Assembly: GCF_016859285.1 (NCBI RefSeq) | Contig: NC_053417.1 | Coordinates: 24,989,206 to 25,053,205, forward strand | Length of the DNA stretch: 64,000 nucleotides | Reading direction: 5' to 3' | DNA from: Xiphias gladius | Lineage: Eukaryota; Chordata; Actinopteri; Istiophoriformes; Xiphiidae | Shown here: piece by piece, positions 26,501 through 36,364 of the stretch | How positions within the stretch are numbered: position 1 is the stretch's first letter | Layout: every line of letters starts with the position of its first letter | Notes under the pieces: generated by a model | What the model saw: the letters and a program-made list of their open reading frames with translations, nothing else | The model's database searches: none | Told to the model about the DNA's origin: nothing | Position numbers and translations under genes: made by a program

Positions 26501-27012
26501 CGCTGTCATCGAACGCTTTAGGAACGGCAAGGAGAAGGTGCTCGTGACCACAAATGTGTGCTCCAGAGGTGAGGGAGATAAATTATTCAAAATTGAAACT
26601 TCATCTTTATGTCGGGAGATGAGTATAAATATCTCAGACCCATCTGTGGCCGTGTTACAGGTATTGATGTTGAGCAGGTGTCGCTTGTAGTCAACTTCGA
26701 CCTCCCCGTGGACATGGACGGGAATGCCGACAATGAGACGTACCTTCACCGGATTGGCCGCACGGGACGCTTCGGCAGGAGAGGGTTTGCTGTCAATATG
26801 GTTGACAGCAAACACAGCATGGATATCATCAACCAAATTGAGATGCATTTCAGTATGTCCCTGTTTCCGTCAGTTTCATCGTGTCAGCCGGCAAATGCAA
26901 GGATCCTGACTTGCTTTTCTTTTTCCCTCTTTCCTCTCTTTGTCCCACAGACAGGAGAATCACAAAACTCGACACTAGCAATCTTGAAGAAATGGAGAGC
27001 CTGATGAGCTGA
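20319..27012 (+). CDS. ddx25: DEAD-box ATP-dependent RNA helicase of the DDX19/DDX25 group, probably DDX25
   Basis: Eleven exons: 20319-20381, 20578-20641, 20747-20939, 23027-23119, 24155-24257, 24356-24470, 24585-24762, 24892-25129, 26406-26568, 26661-26852, 26951-27012. They make 1464 nt, 487 aa, as long as the family. Motif [11 protein letters not shown] is at 144-153, DEAD at 250-253, SAT at 282-284 and HRIGRTGR at 433-440; all are intact. The group uses ATP to remodel mRNPs at the nuclear pore; DDX25 is the gonad-enriched member. The start [11 protein letters not shown] and most of the C-terminal half look DDX19-like. [25 protein letters not shown] and YAIRGNR look DDX25-like. It is too divergent for the highly conserved DDX19, so I prefer DDX25. 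It lies antisense between vwa5b1 and ubxn10. Confidence 0.93.
20513..20538. repeat. T26 homopolymer in ddx25 intron 1
   Basis: Uninterrupted T tract 39 bp before the exon 2 acceptor, on the sense strand. It may extend the pyrimidine tract. Confidence 0.9.
21019..21483. mobile_element. Fold-back MITE with long inverted arms, ddx25 intron 3
   Basis: Bases 21039-21070 are the exact inverse complement of 21432-21463 (32 bp). The arms continue imperfectly inward: GTTTGTGGTGCTGTTGAA near 21173 pairs with TTCAACAGCACCACAAAC near 21314. Ends carry TTTATTAGGAACACC and a related complement. There is no coding capacity. Relatives lie at 42555-43100 and 50632-50875. Confidence 0.75.
21515..22930. mobile_element. 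Decayed Tc1/mariner-like element, ddx25 intron 3
   Basis: Ends are related inverted sequences: AAACGTTTGGGTGCGCCTGG at the left and CCAGGGGTTTCCAAACTTTG at the right. The stretch near 22600-22730 decodes to a GKSGFH-like transposase scrap with stops and shifts. A second copy with the same blocks is at 54780-55640. It begins just after the fold-back element. Confidence 0.6.
23150..24020. repeat. Cluster of three family A repeats, ddx25 intron 4
   Basis: Segments at about 23150-23460, 23500-23860 and 23900-24015 each carry the AGTCGA/ATCGATCAACAGAAAAATAAT and TTTTTCAAGCAAAAATGCC-type blocks. The last ends in TTGTCGTTGCGGCT. A T tract (about 23877-23897) separates copies two and three. Confidence 0.6.
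25285..25930. repeat. Family D repeat interrupted by a nested family A repeat, ddx25 intron 8
   Basis: GTGCCACCATGAGGTTGA, GGATTGCCATGAAAT and GCTAATGTGCTGTG (25295-25511) belong to the same repeat as 63370-64000. Then CCGCAACTGTCGGTTATTTT to AGCGTTGCTGCTCTTTAA (25514-25803) is a family A insertion. Family D resumes with GATGGTGAACATGGTAAACA. Confidence 0.6.
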
Positions 27013-29454
27013 ATGCTTTGCTACGCGCACCACCCAATACTGAAGCAGTTAGACGTGTTACCTCAAATGAGACTTGAGTTCTTTCAAGGGTTTGATTGTT
27101 TGCATTTTATTGTTTACAGAAGAGAGTTGCAGGCTAATGTGGATTATGCAAAACTAGTGTGCCAAAGTTTTCACTTAGATTTCATTTGATATGTCCGACT
27201 TTGATTGATCACTGAAGTCACCTTAAGCCTTTAAGCTGCGTCTCCCAGAGACTATAAACTAACCACTAGCTGTTAAAACAGCATTTAAGAAGGATGGAGA
27301 TAATACTATAGTTGAAGTTTGCTGTGCTGTGTTTGATTATTTGAAGTGTATTATTAATGCAGAATCGGTGGGATATAAGTGTCTCATCCATAGATCTTTG
27401 CATTGCTTGATAGAGGCTGAGTTCAGATAAAATATCCTTGAGTGACTTGAAGCATTTTACGGTTTAAAATGCCTGTTTTAGTCTAGTGGCAGTTGATTCA
27501 TTCCCTGGAGTTTAATTTGGTTGTGTTATCGGTTTTTGTGTGGATAAAAATAAATAAATAAATGAATGAATATACTGTCCCATGTTAAACCTTTTTGGAC
27601 AGTTTATTGCTGACAGGTTTTGGCACCCCGTCAACTAAGACAGGGTGCCAGCTAAAAGAATGAATCAGGTGCTGAGAACCTTTTATTAAAAACAGAAAAA
27701 TATATTTCTTCAGAGAATATACAATATGTTTGAAACATAAAAAACCTGTAACCTCCTAATTCTCTGTGCACTTTACTGTGTGATTTGATTGTTTTAATAA
27801 AATTTCCAGAGTGAGCAGGAGTTGTCTTGCATTTTTATGTTGTAAGACATTTGATTAGTAAAAGTTTAACTTTCAGTATTCATCATGAGCACAGCTCCTA
27901 TCCCCCCGGAAATAATTTTCCGACTCCATTCAGTGTGGAAAATAAACAAGAGCACCAGCTCAGAGTGAGGGGCGTTCGAAACTGGGGCTTTTTGTCATTT
28001 CCACTCATCATGGAAAGAAAAAAAAACAAACAAAAAAAACCAGCTGTTACCAATATTAACAATGGCCTTGTTCTGGAATTCATCTGTCATACGTTTCAAA
28101 ATGTCTTGTGAAAAATTCCTATTGTTTTTCCCATCGGGTGCCTGTCAAACAATCATTTTACTCCTTTTTTTGTAATGCACGATGCCTCTTAGCCTGACTC
28201 AACGCACACAGCAGAAGTTTGTAAAATTAAAAAACGTAGTCCAGGTTAAATATAACTTCATGTATTCGTGTTTACGCACTTTGAAAGCAGGGAAGTAGTT
28301 GTAATACGAAAGTGAAGCGGGAACATTGCTCATATTAATCTAATAACCTGTGCGTCCTAATGAAAGACTTTATTTGGCATAAAAGAACATCAAGAAAAGA
28401 TGTGGAAAATGGCAACAAATAAAATTTATGAAACCGTGTTTGTCCTATTTGTCAGCTGGCCTGTTATATCAACAACCTCTGATTAGCCTTTGGCATTGAA
28501 TGCTAGTACGACTGCAACCGTCACACAGCGTTACCAGATTCTCCTCTCTAAAATCAAAACCTGAAAGCAGATCCAGGGCCCTTAATCTGGTGTATTCCTG
28601 CTTGTGTAGAAGCCGAACAAACATGTCATTTGAATGTCCTCATAGGCCAAATGTGGCTATGTACAGACGTACAGGACACAATTTTAGTCAAACTGCTTTG
28701 AGTATTCAATAGTACAGCAAAACCAGAATCAATCAGAATTCACTGTACTGACATTGATTTTAGTCAATGACAGTTGCAAAAAACAAGCTTGTGTGTACTC
28801 ACAAATCCCCTCCAGACATGTTTGAAGACCTAAAAGTACGCCGCTTTGAAAAATGAGCAATAATATTGTGCAATACGGCCACAAAAAAGTTCAATTAAAC
28901 TAGTAAAAAATTCTTAAAACGCCCCGTCTAATGGAACCTCCTGAGGTCCCACAAGGTCAATTTTTAAAAATGAAAATCAAGTGCACAACATATGTGAACA
29001 AAACCTGAAAAAATAATAATAATAATCTATGTATATATATGAAATCTTTCAGGACTCTGTCTTATTGAAAAATCCATAATTTATGAACACACTGATATCT
29101 TTAGTTTCAAAAGCTACTGGACACAAGATTGTGTGATCTGCTGCTTAAGAGAAAAGGCCACTCTTAGTGTATGTGTGCTGGAGGTTTTAAGTTTGACACA
29201 AGTCCCACTTTCGCCAACTGCCCATTGGACCACGACTGGCTCCACAAATCATGCTTGTGTATTTCAGCAGATTTAAACATTAAACTTAGGATTTAAGGTG
29301 AGCGCACAGGAGGGACATGGCCCGGCACCGTGGTCAGAGGTCAAACATCCAAATAACCTTAAGCGAAAAGACATTTTTAAGCGGAGGGGGACTTTAAACG
29401 CCACCACGAAGCCGAACTTCAAGCGTAAATCAACATTTTTAAAATGATTTGAGC
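27013..29454. other. Convergent 3' spacer between ddx25 and ubxn10
   Basis: 3' UTRs of both genes are expected here. A minus-strand AATAAA (TTTATT at 28369-28374) could serve ubxn10. The open frames at 27827-28111 and 28500-28712 have no protein-like character. No repeat with clear ends is seen. Confidence 0.5.
27549..27562 (+). terminator. Polyadenylation signals of ddx25
   Basis: Overlapping AATAAA hexamers in AATAAATAAATAAA, about 540 bp after the stop codon. A further AATAAA-like site is near 27796. Confidence 0.55.
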
Positions 29455-30177
29455 TCAGTCGTGTTCCACCTCACTGCCATTATTCTGAGAAATGCACAGC
29501 ACCGATCTGTTGAAGATGCGACACTGGGCCAGAGTCATGTCCATGTCCGTGAAGCTCCTGCGCGGCACGTCCATGGTCTCGACGGAGGCCTCTCCATACT
29601 CGGCTCCATACCTGGCCTCTGCACTGGCTCTCACCGTCAGCAGAGTGTCTGTGGGCTCAAAGTGCTGCTGAAACCTCCTGCCACACGGCGCACGGATGGC
29701 TAAGAGCAAGCCGCCACCGGCACCAGCCTCCTTGGCCGTTACCGGTCCCGGGTCTGGAGGCTTGGGCCGGATCCTGAGTGGCCCACCGTCCCCTCCGGAG
29801 CCGCTGGTCTGTGGCGCCTCGTGCCTGCGCCTTTGCTGCAGGACGTTACCCTCGGACAAGGTGAGCTTGGACACGCTTTTGCCCAGGCTTCTCCCGGGGC
29901 TCACCTCAGACCGCCTGCTCTCTATGGACGGCAGGACCCTGTACTTGTTCAAGGACTGTGGCGGAGCGGCAGGGGCGTGCCGCAGCACGCACGGAGCTTC
30001 ATCCTGGCTCGGCCGGCCGGCCTGCCGCATGCTGGGCTGCGACCGGGAGCGGAGGCTTGTGTCCGGCCTGCTGTGTGCTGGAGACCCTGGGGACACGGGG
30101 GTCCTCCGGGCGCTGTCTGTGTTGTTTACAGCGGGTCTGCTTCGCCCTTTGGAGGACTTCGGTCTCGTTAAATGCAT
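29455..30177 (-). CDS. ubxn10: UBXN10, UBX domain-containing protein 10
   Basis: Single coding exon, 240 aa, as in the human gene (280 aa). The start is set at MHLTRPKSSKGRSRP because human UBXN10 has the matching MHMIRPKSAKGRTRP. The human protein has an upstream leader that is not conserved here. A conserved LNKYRVLPSIE block sits mid-protein. The UBX domain runs from LLLAIRAPCGRRF at 157 to about 231 and keeps the VPRRSF turn in the position of the p97-binding loop. UBXN10 recruits p97/VCP to cilia and contacts IFT-B in ciliogenesis (established for the family). The open frame runs a further 17 codons upstream through an A13/C12 homopolymer, so an N-terminal extension cannot be excluded. 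Same direction as vwa5b1, as in human 1p36.12. Confidence 0.93.
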   Translation of the reverse strand: MHLTRPKSSKGRSRPAVNNTDSARRTPVSPGSPAHSRPDTSLRSRSQPSMRQAGRPSQDEAPCVLRHAPAAPPQSLNKYRVLPSIESRRSEVSPGRSLGKSVSKLTLSEGNVLQQRRRHEAPQTSGSGGDGGPLRIRPKPPDPGPVTAKEAGAGGGLLLAIRAPCGRRFQQHFEPTDTLLTVRASAEARYGAEYGEASVETMDVPRRSFTDMDMTLAQCRIFNRSVLCISQNNGSEVEHD

Positions 30178-30191
30178 TGATAAGCAGCTGG

Positions 30192-30216
30192 TTTTTTTTT
30201 TTTTGGGGGGGGGGGG
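30192..30216. repeat. T13 G12 homopolymer pair in the ubxn10 5' leader
   Basis: On the ubxn10 strand this reads C12 then A13, ending 14 nt before the ATG. Reading through in frame gives a proline run and a lysine run. Length variation here would shift any upstream-initiated frame. Confidence 0.8.
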
Positions 30217-30560
30217 TCTGTCTCGCATTAGAGTTCACGTCGGCCTGCCAGTGGAGATTTCCAGTCGCCTCCAGGCTTCAGTCAAACAGAGCAAAGAAAG
30301 TTGTAGCCGTTTTAACACTGGTCTCCCCCTTTTCCTCGGGGACAAGCATGGCTGACGCCAGGACGGGTTTAGAAGCCGTCTAGCAACTAGCTTTATCTAC
30401 AGGTTGAAATACCGTTTGTGCGCGTTACTTTCCGGTGTCTTTCCGCCCAGTCTCACGGCGTCGGTCAGTCCCTCTCTTCGGCGTCAGTGGTTGCCGTGGA
30501 AGCCTGGTCGCCATGACGACGACCTGCAGTTAGAGGCAGGGGGGGCCCCCTGGTGTTCGA
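30217..30560 (-). promoter_or_regulatory. CpG-rich ubxn10 promoter/5' region
   Basis: The CpG-rich block covers the ubxn10 coding exon and continues to about 30540 (GGCGTCGGTC, CCGTGGAAGCC). It is the likely promoter for ubxn10 on the minus strand. No start site is seen directly. Confidence 0.4.
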
Positions 30561-31920
30561 AGGACGAAAATGCAGCTGAATAAATTAGATTTACTTTTTT
30601 TAAATTTATTTATTTATTGTGGTTTTTTTCCTTTAACAATTGGTGACAGACCGAAGCGGGGTTTAGGGACCAGTTATAAAAACATGACGCATTCAAAGTT
30701 AACTTGTCTCTTTATTTACTTCAGACCACAGGTGACAAAACTCCCCTCAGGTAAAAGGCAGTCGGACAAAAATGTGCAGATCAATAATCAATAAAAAAAA
30801 AAAAAAATCTAACATCACACAAATTCACAACCATCTACAGCTACACTGTTGAGTTCTGTGTGAATGAAAGTAATATACATAATATACAGTACATTCTTAT
30901 TATAAAACAATTCACCATTTACTTCAAAAGAACAATCATTTAACCCTGTACATTAGCTATAAATAATGTTTCTGAAACAAGTTTACAGATTTTTCCTCTA
31001 AGTAGCTAGTACGATTACCACACTGGAATGATCCCATGTGTTTTGTAGAAATTAAAGGGCGCACTTACAGTGACAGCACCTCTGTTTCATAATGTTAGAG
31101 CATCTTTAGTTTCTATTTAAACAATCTTGGAATGGCACATTTAAGATTTTTTGGTCAGTGGAGAATTGGTCTGGAAACTGCCCCTCTTCTTTTAGAAGCT
31201 GTAGTTTGCTGGTGGTCTTTTCTCTGCACGTTAAATACATGACCATAGTAAACTATAAAAAGCTGATGTTATCATCCAATATCATCTAGTATTAGATGAG
31301 AGCAATTCCCACTCTGTAACAGGAGCATAAATTTGTTAATATTTTAATTAAATGTGGAATAAGAGCTCCAGGAAACTTGAATTAATGGCCCTATTATCCC
31401 ATTATGTCATTCGAGCTCTGACAGGTTGCCTGACACATACAAATCCTGATCGGTATTAGATCTAAATGGGGCTGCAGCTAACAGTTATTTTCATGATCGA
31501 TCAATTGGCTGATTATCGAATCGGTCAAAAACCCGAACTCAAAATTAACCCAATTCACTAGGATGTAAGGCCAAGAAAAGCGGCAAATTTCTTACACATG
31601 GGAACCTTGAAAACAGAAACCTGGTGTGTCTGCTTGAAAGAAACACTTCTACCCAAATAATAAGTATCACTTTAGTCCTTGTTTCAGATGTCTGATTCCC
31701 ACTGTAGAGCTCCCTTCATCTTGTTTTTTTTAATTAAAAAAAACAAATGAATCTACAAGCAAAAGCTGAATTAAAAATCATTCACAAGCACATTATACAG
31801 AGGAAAGACAAACATGCACTATTACAGGAGTAGCAGCTAGCTCAACAGCCCGTCGGCAGGGACGCGTGGACATTCAATCGTGTAATGTATGAGGAGGGAA
31901 ATAATAGCCCCTGCTGCTCT
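30561..31920 (-). other. Spacer with the presumed cptp 3' UTR
   Basis: AT-rich. It contains an A14 run near 30792 and part of a family A repeat at 31470-31620 (GGGGCTGCAGCTAACAGTTA). A minus-strand AATAAA (TTTATT near 30710) might end cptp transcripts. No coding exon is supported. Confidence 0.4.
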
Positions 31921-34214
31921 CTACGGTAAGTCGAGCAGGTTATGTTGGGCGTAAAGTTCCTCTGTGATCTGGTACACCTCAGAGATCAGAGGTAGGGCCT
32001 CCCCCAGCATGGCCACGACCTGCTCCGGGCTGCCTACGTTCATCACTTCAAAGAAGGCATGGCGCCCGGGCAGCACGCAGAACGCCACGCCCGCGGCCTT
32101 ACGGATCACCCAAGGGTGGTGCTGGGCGAGGGACTCGTTGTAGGACTCTGCGCACATGACAGATGTCTTGCCGTCCTCTGTGCTGGTGCGGAGGCGCTCC
32201 AGGAAAAGCTCCAGCCACCGCAGCGCCCGGTGGAGCCGGAGCAGAGTGCGGCAGCCCGACTCTGGATGGCCGCCTCTCTTCGTCAGGTCCACGAGTCCAT
32301 TCTCCAGCTCGTATTTTGCCATGGACTGGACGGTGACGTACTGAGACCCGTTCTCGCCGTTCAGGTGGTTGACCAGGATCTGGATCTTGTTGACCGCATC
32401 CTTAGAAATGAAGCCAAAGACGCTCCCCAAGCTGTTCAGAAACCTTTCAAGTGATACAGAAGAGAGTCTGTTAACACCTCTATGACATTTAGCAGTCTGT
32501 TACAGCCGAGTGAATGCTGGATTACCAACCGGGCAAAACTCAGAGATCCCAGACCCCCAGGGGCACCAAAAGCCCCTTTTTGTCTTCATTATTTGATTAA
32601 TCGCTTCTCTGTTTGAAAATTTGCACCACCGACGTATAATATCAACTCACTCCGGAGACAAGAGTGTGACAGAATCCAGGTTTAAGGCTTTAATTGTTGG
32701 TGTTTGTTGCTCCTTTGTTGTAAAGCTGTGTTTTATCAAATTGCTTCAGTTTTTTTTTTTTTTCTGTGTGTCAAGTAATTAACACACAGAAAACCACAAG
32801 GTAGTATTAATCCATCATGGGAGAACCGCAAGGCTACAACCGACAATTATTTTCATCATCAATATTTTTCATCATTGTTCAATTGTTCAGTGTATAAAAT
32901 GTCAGAAAATAGGGAAAAATGTCGGTCCAATTATTAAGTTACTACATTCTAATGTCTTGTTGTGTCTGACCAACAGTCAAAAACCCAAAAATGTTGAGTT
33001 TGCTGTCATAGAAAACTAGGAAACGAGCAAATATTCACATTTCAGAAGCTGATGCCAGTGAATATTTGGCATTTTTTCCTTTAAAAAAAATGACTTAAAT
33101 GAGTGATCACCTATTAAGAAAAAAAAAATCCTTGGCAATTTATTTCCCGTCAATCGACTAATGGATTATCAAATGTCAGCATGGTACGGCACTGTTCTCT
33201 CCGTCCGGTTAAAATCTGCAATCGACAAAATGGTTTAAACAGCAATGAAAGTTAGCAGGGAAAAAAAAAACTGAATAAAAAGCACTTGTCCCTCGTTTTC
33301 TATCCATGACACCAGTCTCACGCTCTCCTTTGTCCCTACCTCCGGGAGCCTGGTGATCACAGAACCCATGTGATTTTTTAATCCTTCAGTTGCGCGGTTG
33401 TTTTAACCACAAGGCTTCATGAGCAAAACCGACTGAAACCGAGTGAAATGCTATTGAACTAGACTTATTTGATTTGGATATCTTATTTACGGACATTGCC
33501 TCTTTCAAATATGCCCTGCCACTTTACACTTGTTTATTTTAAACCGAACGGGTTCACGTGCAATACTGTTTAACTTGTTTTATTCAAACTGTATATCTCG
33601 TTTAATTTACTGACACTGGCTCTTTTGCACATCTGGTTTTCTGTTTTGAGATGCTCTGACCACATGCCACTGCCTTTTATCACCTCGGATTGTTTATGGT
33701 GCATGTGTCTGTTGTGCACTTCCACATACACATGGAGATTACTGCCTGTATTCTGTGTGTACCCCACAGGCGACACAAATGTCACCTCTGGGAGAGCGAG
33801 CTGTATCTTATCTTCATTGCAGCTCTACAGTACCGCTTGGCTTCTGGGTGCCTGGGGTAGTAATGAAACTGCCATGTACGGTTGGGGGTCTGTAAGGGGC
33901 CCAACAGGGGCTCCTGATGGGGGTGGTTAATCCAGCCATGAGCTGAGTGTAGTATGTGCAGTATTAGTCATGTTGTAGACGCATTAAAAAAAAGTAAACT
34001 CAGTTCGCTCAGGGGAGGCTGAGAATCCGACCACATAAATCCAACGCACGCAGGAAAGATTTGACCCCTAACTCACTTACTTTACAAGCCCACGCCACCC
34101 GGCGACGTAGTGTTGCAGGTAGACCTCTTTATTTTCCGACAGGCACAGCTTGAAAGTGTCGAGCACCTCCTGTAAGCAGAACTTCTGGTCTACTGATGCC
34201 ACAGAGCCAGCCAT
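31921..34214 (-). CDS. cptp: CPTP, ceramide-1-phosphate transfer protein (GLTPD1)
   Basis: Two coding exons, 34214-34081 and 32443-31921; 657 nt, 218 aa (human 214). The protein is a single GLTP-fold domain. The ceramide-1-phosphate site is intact: D60, K64, R110, R114 and H154 correspond to human D56, K60, R106, R110 and H150. Diagnostic strings are HPESGCRT, LRLHRALRWLELFLE, and the LLDLP C-terminus, identical to human. The protein moves ceramide-1-phosphate between trans-Golgi, plasma membrane and other membranes, limiting eicosanoid production (established for CPTP). The start is the first ATG in exon 1; 5 nt upstream lies an A16 tract in the leader. It is head to head with ints11, as in human 1p36.33. 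The intron holds a family A repeat at 32830-33185. Confidence 0.96.
32830..33185. repeat. Family A repeat in the cptp intron
   Basis: Starts AAGGCTACAACCGACAATTA and contains AAAATGTCAGAAAATAGGG, TGTCTGACCAACAGTC and TTAAATGAGTGATCACC blocks of the family. Confidence 0.6.
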
Positions 34215-36087
34215 TGGTCTTTTTTTTTTTTTTTTGTGTTTGCCTCTCTTCTACGAGGAAGTACTGTCGAACAGGCAACGGATCAATGGGCAAATGTATC
34301 CGTCAGGCTACCGGGAAAGCAGAGGTCGCTACAGACACAGGTTCTGTTGTAAGCAGTCAGAGACCGAACACGTTACCCGCAGGAAAAGTTAAATTTGAGG
34401 GGAAAAATCTGCATTTCTCTGGGTCTGCGTGAGACGACAGGTCGTTCTTGCTCTGATCCGGCTCTACTGCGCAGACTCCGGCCGGGGGGGGGGCGGAGTG
34501 GAAACAAAACGGAAATTGGCACGCTTTGCCTTCAAAATAAAAGCGGGGGCGTTGGGAGTTCGAGCTTCCTACCGCGGCGCGGTCTCCGTGAGGTCAATTT
34601 AGTCACAGGAGGTTCCCGCGAACCGCACCGGTTCTCTAGCATTAGAAAAACTGAAGAAAAAGAAAAAAAAAAAAAAAAGGCAAAAGCGTTGGAGCACTGG
34701 GAGGGGTTTGAAGTGTAAAGGCCGTAAAAGCAGCTGATCGGTTGATGTGTAAATAGTGAAAGCATTTAAAAAAAAAAAAAAAAATTAGGTTCAAGTTTAA
34801 AGCCTGTAGGCGGAAGAAAGCATTGAAGTGGCTGCAGACAGAGAGAGAGAGAGAGTCAGCTGAAATTTACGGGATCAAAGCAGCTAAAGTGTCATTTAAA
34901 AGTAAAGCAGCTGAATGTCAGTTGAAATGTAAATGATGAAAGAAACTGAAAATGTCACGGTGACCGGTTAAAATGGAACTTTCCCTGGTTAAGAGACATC
35001 GGTATAGGCCGCGTTATGTTTATTTAATTGATATATTTGAAATAGAATAATTTTGGTGTTGGTGTCTAAAAGAAAATTTTTAAGGCTTTACTCAAGCAAG
35101 CTGGCTACGCGAATATTAAAAGTTACTGTACCATTCTACAGTGTATATTCATGTCATAGTATAGCTATAGGTTTTGGGTTTTTTTACACTTTATTCAGTC
35201 TATTTAGTTCTTGTATATAATTTGGCCTTTAATTGTATTGTTTGTTTCCTACCTTTTTGTTTTCGTGATGTATGTGAGGTGGCTCCTGCAACACTGGAAT
35301 TTCTCTTTCGGGTTAATTAAGTACTATATCTATCTATTATCTAAATTTGTTCTTACTCCGTCATTCATTATTTACTTTCGACCACAACAAAGCATGACCT
35401 TAGTGACCTTAGCCCAGGTCCACCCACCCAGACCGGCTAACCATCACCTCAGAAATTGGAGCTGAAATTATTAGTTGGTTAATTGATTAGTTGATTGAGG
35501 GAAAGTTCAACAGCAACATTAATCGCTTAACTAATATTTTAAAACAAAAATTCCAAATGTGTAAAATTGTTTCTTTTACACAAGTTTGATTGTAATATCC
35601 TTGGGTTTTGCATGATTGGATGGACAAAACAAGACATCCGAAGATGCCTCGTTGGGCTCTGTGAAATTGTGACTGACATTTTTCACCATTTTTGGACATT
35701 GCACAGAGTTAACAATTAATCAAGAAAATGATGGGTGGATTAAGCGATAATGAAGATAATCATTAGTTGCAGCCATGCTTGAAATCAGCATCTAATTTAG
35801 CAGGTTGGTCCCTCTTCTCAGCTCTTCAACTGCATCTCCAGTGACTTTGGCCCTGCAACAGTTTTGTCTCATCGTTTCCAAAAAAAGGGGTTTTATTTTG
35901 AATGTGATAACCGGAAGTGCATAATTAGCGGCGGTTAGCTTGACACCGCGAACCCCTCACATGTACACAACAATTTAGACAATTCTTTAGACATTTCTTT
36001 ATATTATTCATTGGAGGCAGTCTGCCGTTCGGGTTATCTAGGTGCCACTTACCTGTGCACAAAAAGCGGCTACCCTGACGAGAAAAG
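34215..36087. promoter_or_regulatory. Divergent cptp/ints11 intergenic region
   Basis: About 1.9 kb between the two start codons. The cptp side (34215-34640) is CpG-rich (CCGGGGGGGGGGCGGAG near 34481, CCGCGGCGCGG near 34572). The ints11 side (about 35900-36087) has a smaller CG-containing block before the ATG. Between them lies a family A repeat at 35457-35777 and a retroelement-like tail near 35170-35345 (ATCTATCTATTATC). It probably holds two separate promoters rather than one compact bidirectional one. Confidence 0.45.
35457..35777. repeat. Family A repeat upstream of ints11
   Basis: Runs from GGAGCTGAAATTATTAGTTG to AATCATTAGTTGCAGCC with TTGGTTAATTGATTAGTTGA near the left end. It separates the cptp and ints11 promoter blocks. 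Confidence 0.6.
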
Positions 36088-36326
36088 ATGCCTGAAATAA
36101 AAGTAACACCACTGGGTGAGTAGCGTTTCAGTGGCTTTAGCTAGCACCTGCTAAGCTAGTTCCGTCAACATTTTTGGTTTAGCTGGACAACTCTAGCCTT
36201 ATGTATCCGCTTTTAAATAAGTATTGAGTTGTGTATTTTCTGTTATGGTGGTCCTAAAACAGCCTGTATGTTTGACCCCTTACTGTTGAGCAGCTGTGTG
36301 TTAGCCGGAGGGGCTAAATGAGTGCT

Positions 36327-36364
<38 letters not shown>

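Noticed and set aside
20319-27012. Naming the helicase ddx19b outright
   Set aside because: Several first-half residues match DDX25, and the protein is more divergent than expected for DDX19; left as probable ddx25 with DDX19 as the alternative.
29455-30177. ubxn10 as a processed pseudogene (single exon, A tract nearby)
   Set aside because: The human coding region is also one exon, the A tract is 5' not 3', the frame is intact, and linkage to vwa5b1 is conserved.
29696-30355. 219-codon plus-strand open frame in CpG-rich DNA
   Set aside because: Antisense of ubxn10; open because of high GC, no recognisable protein.
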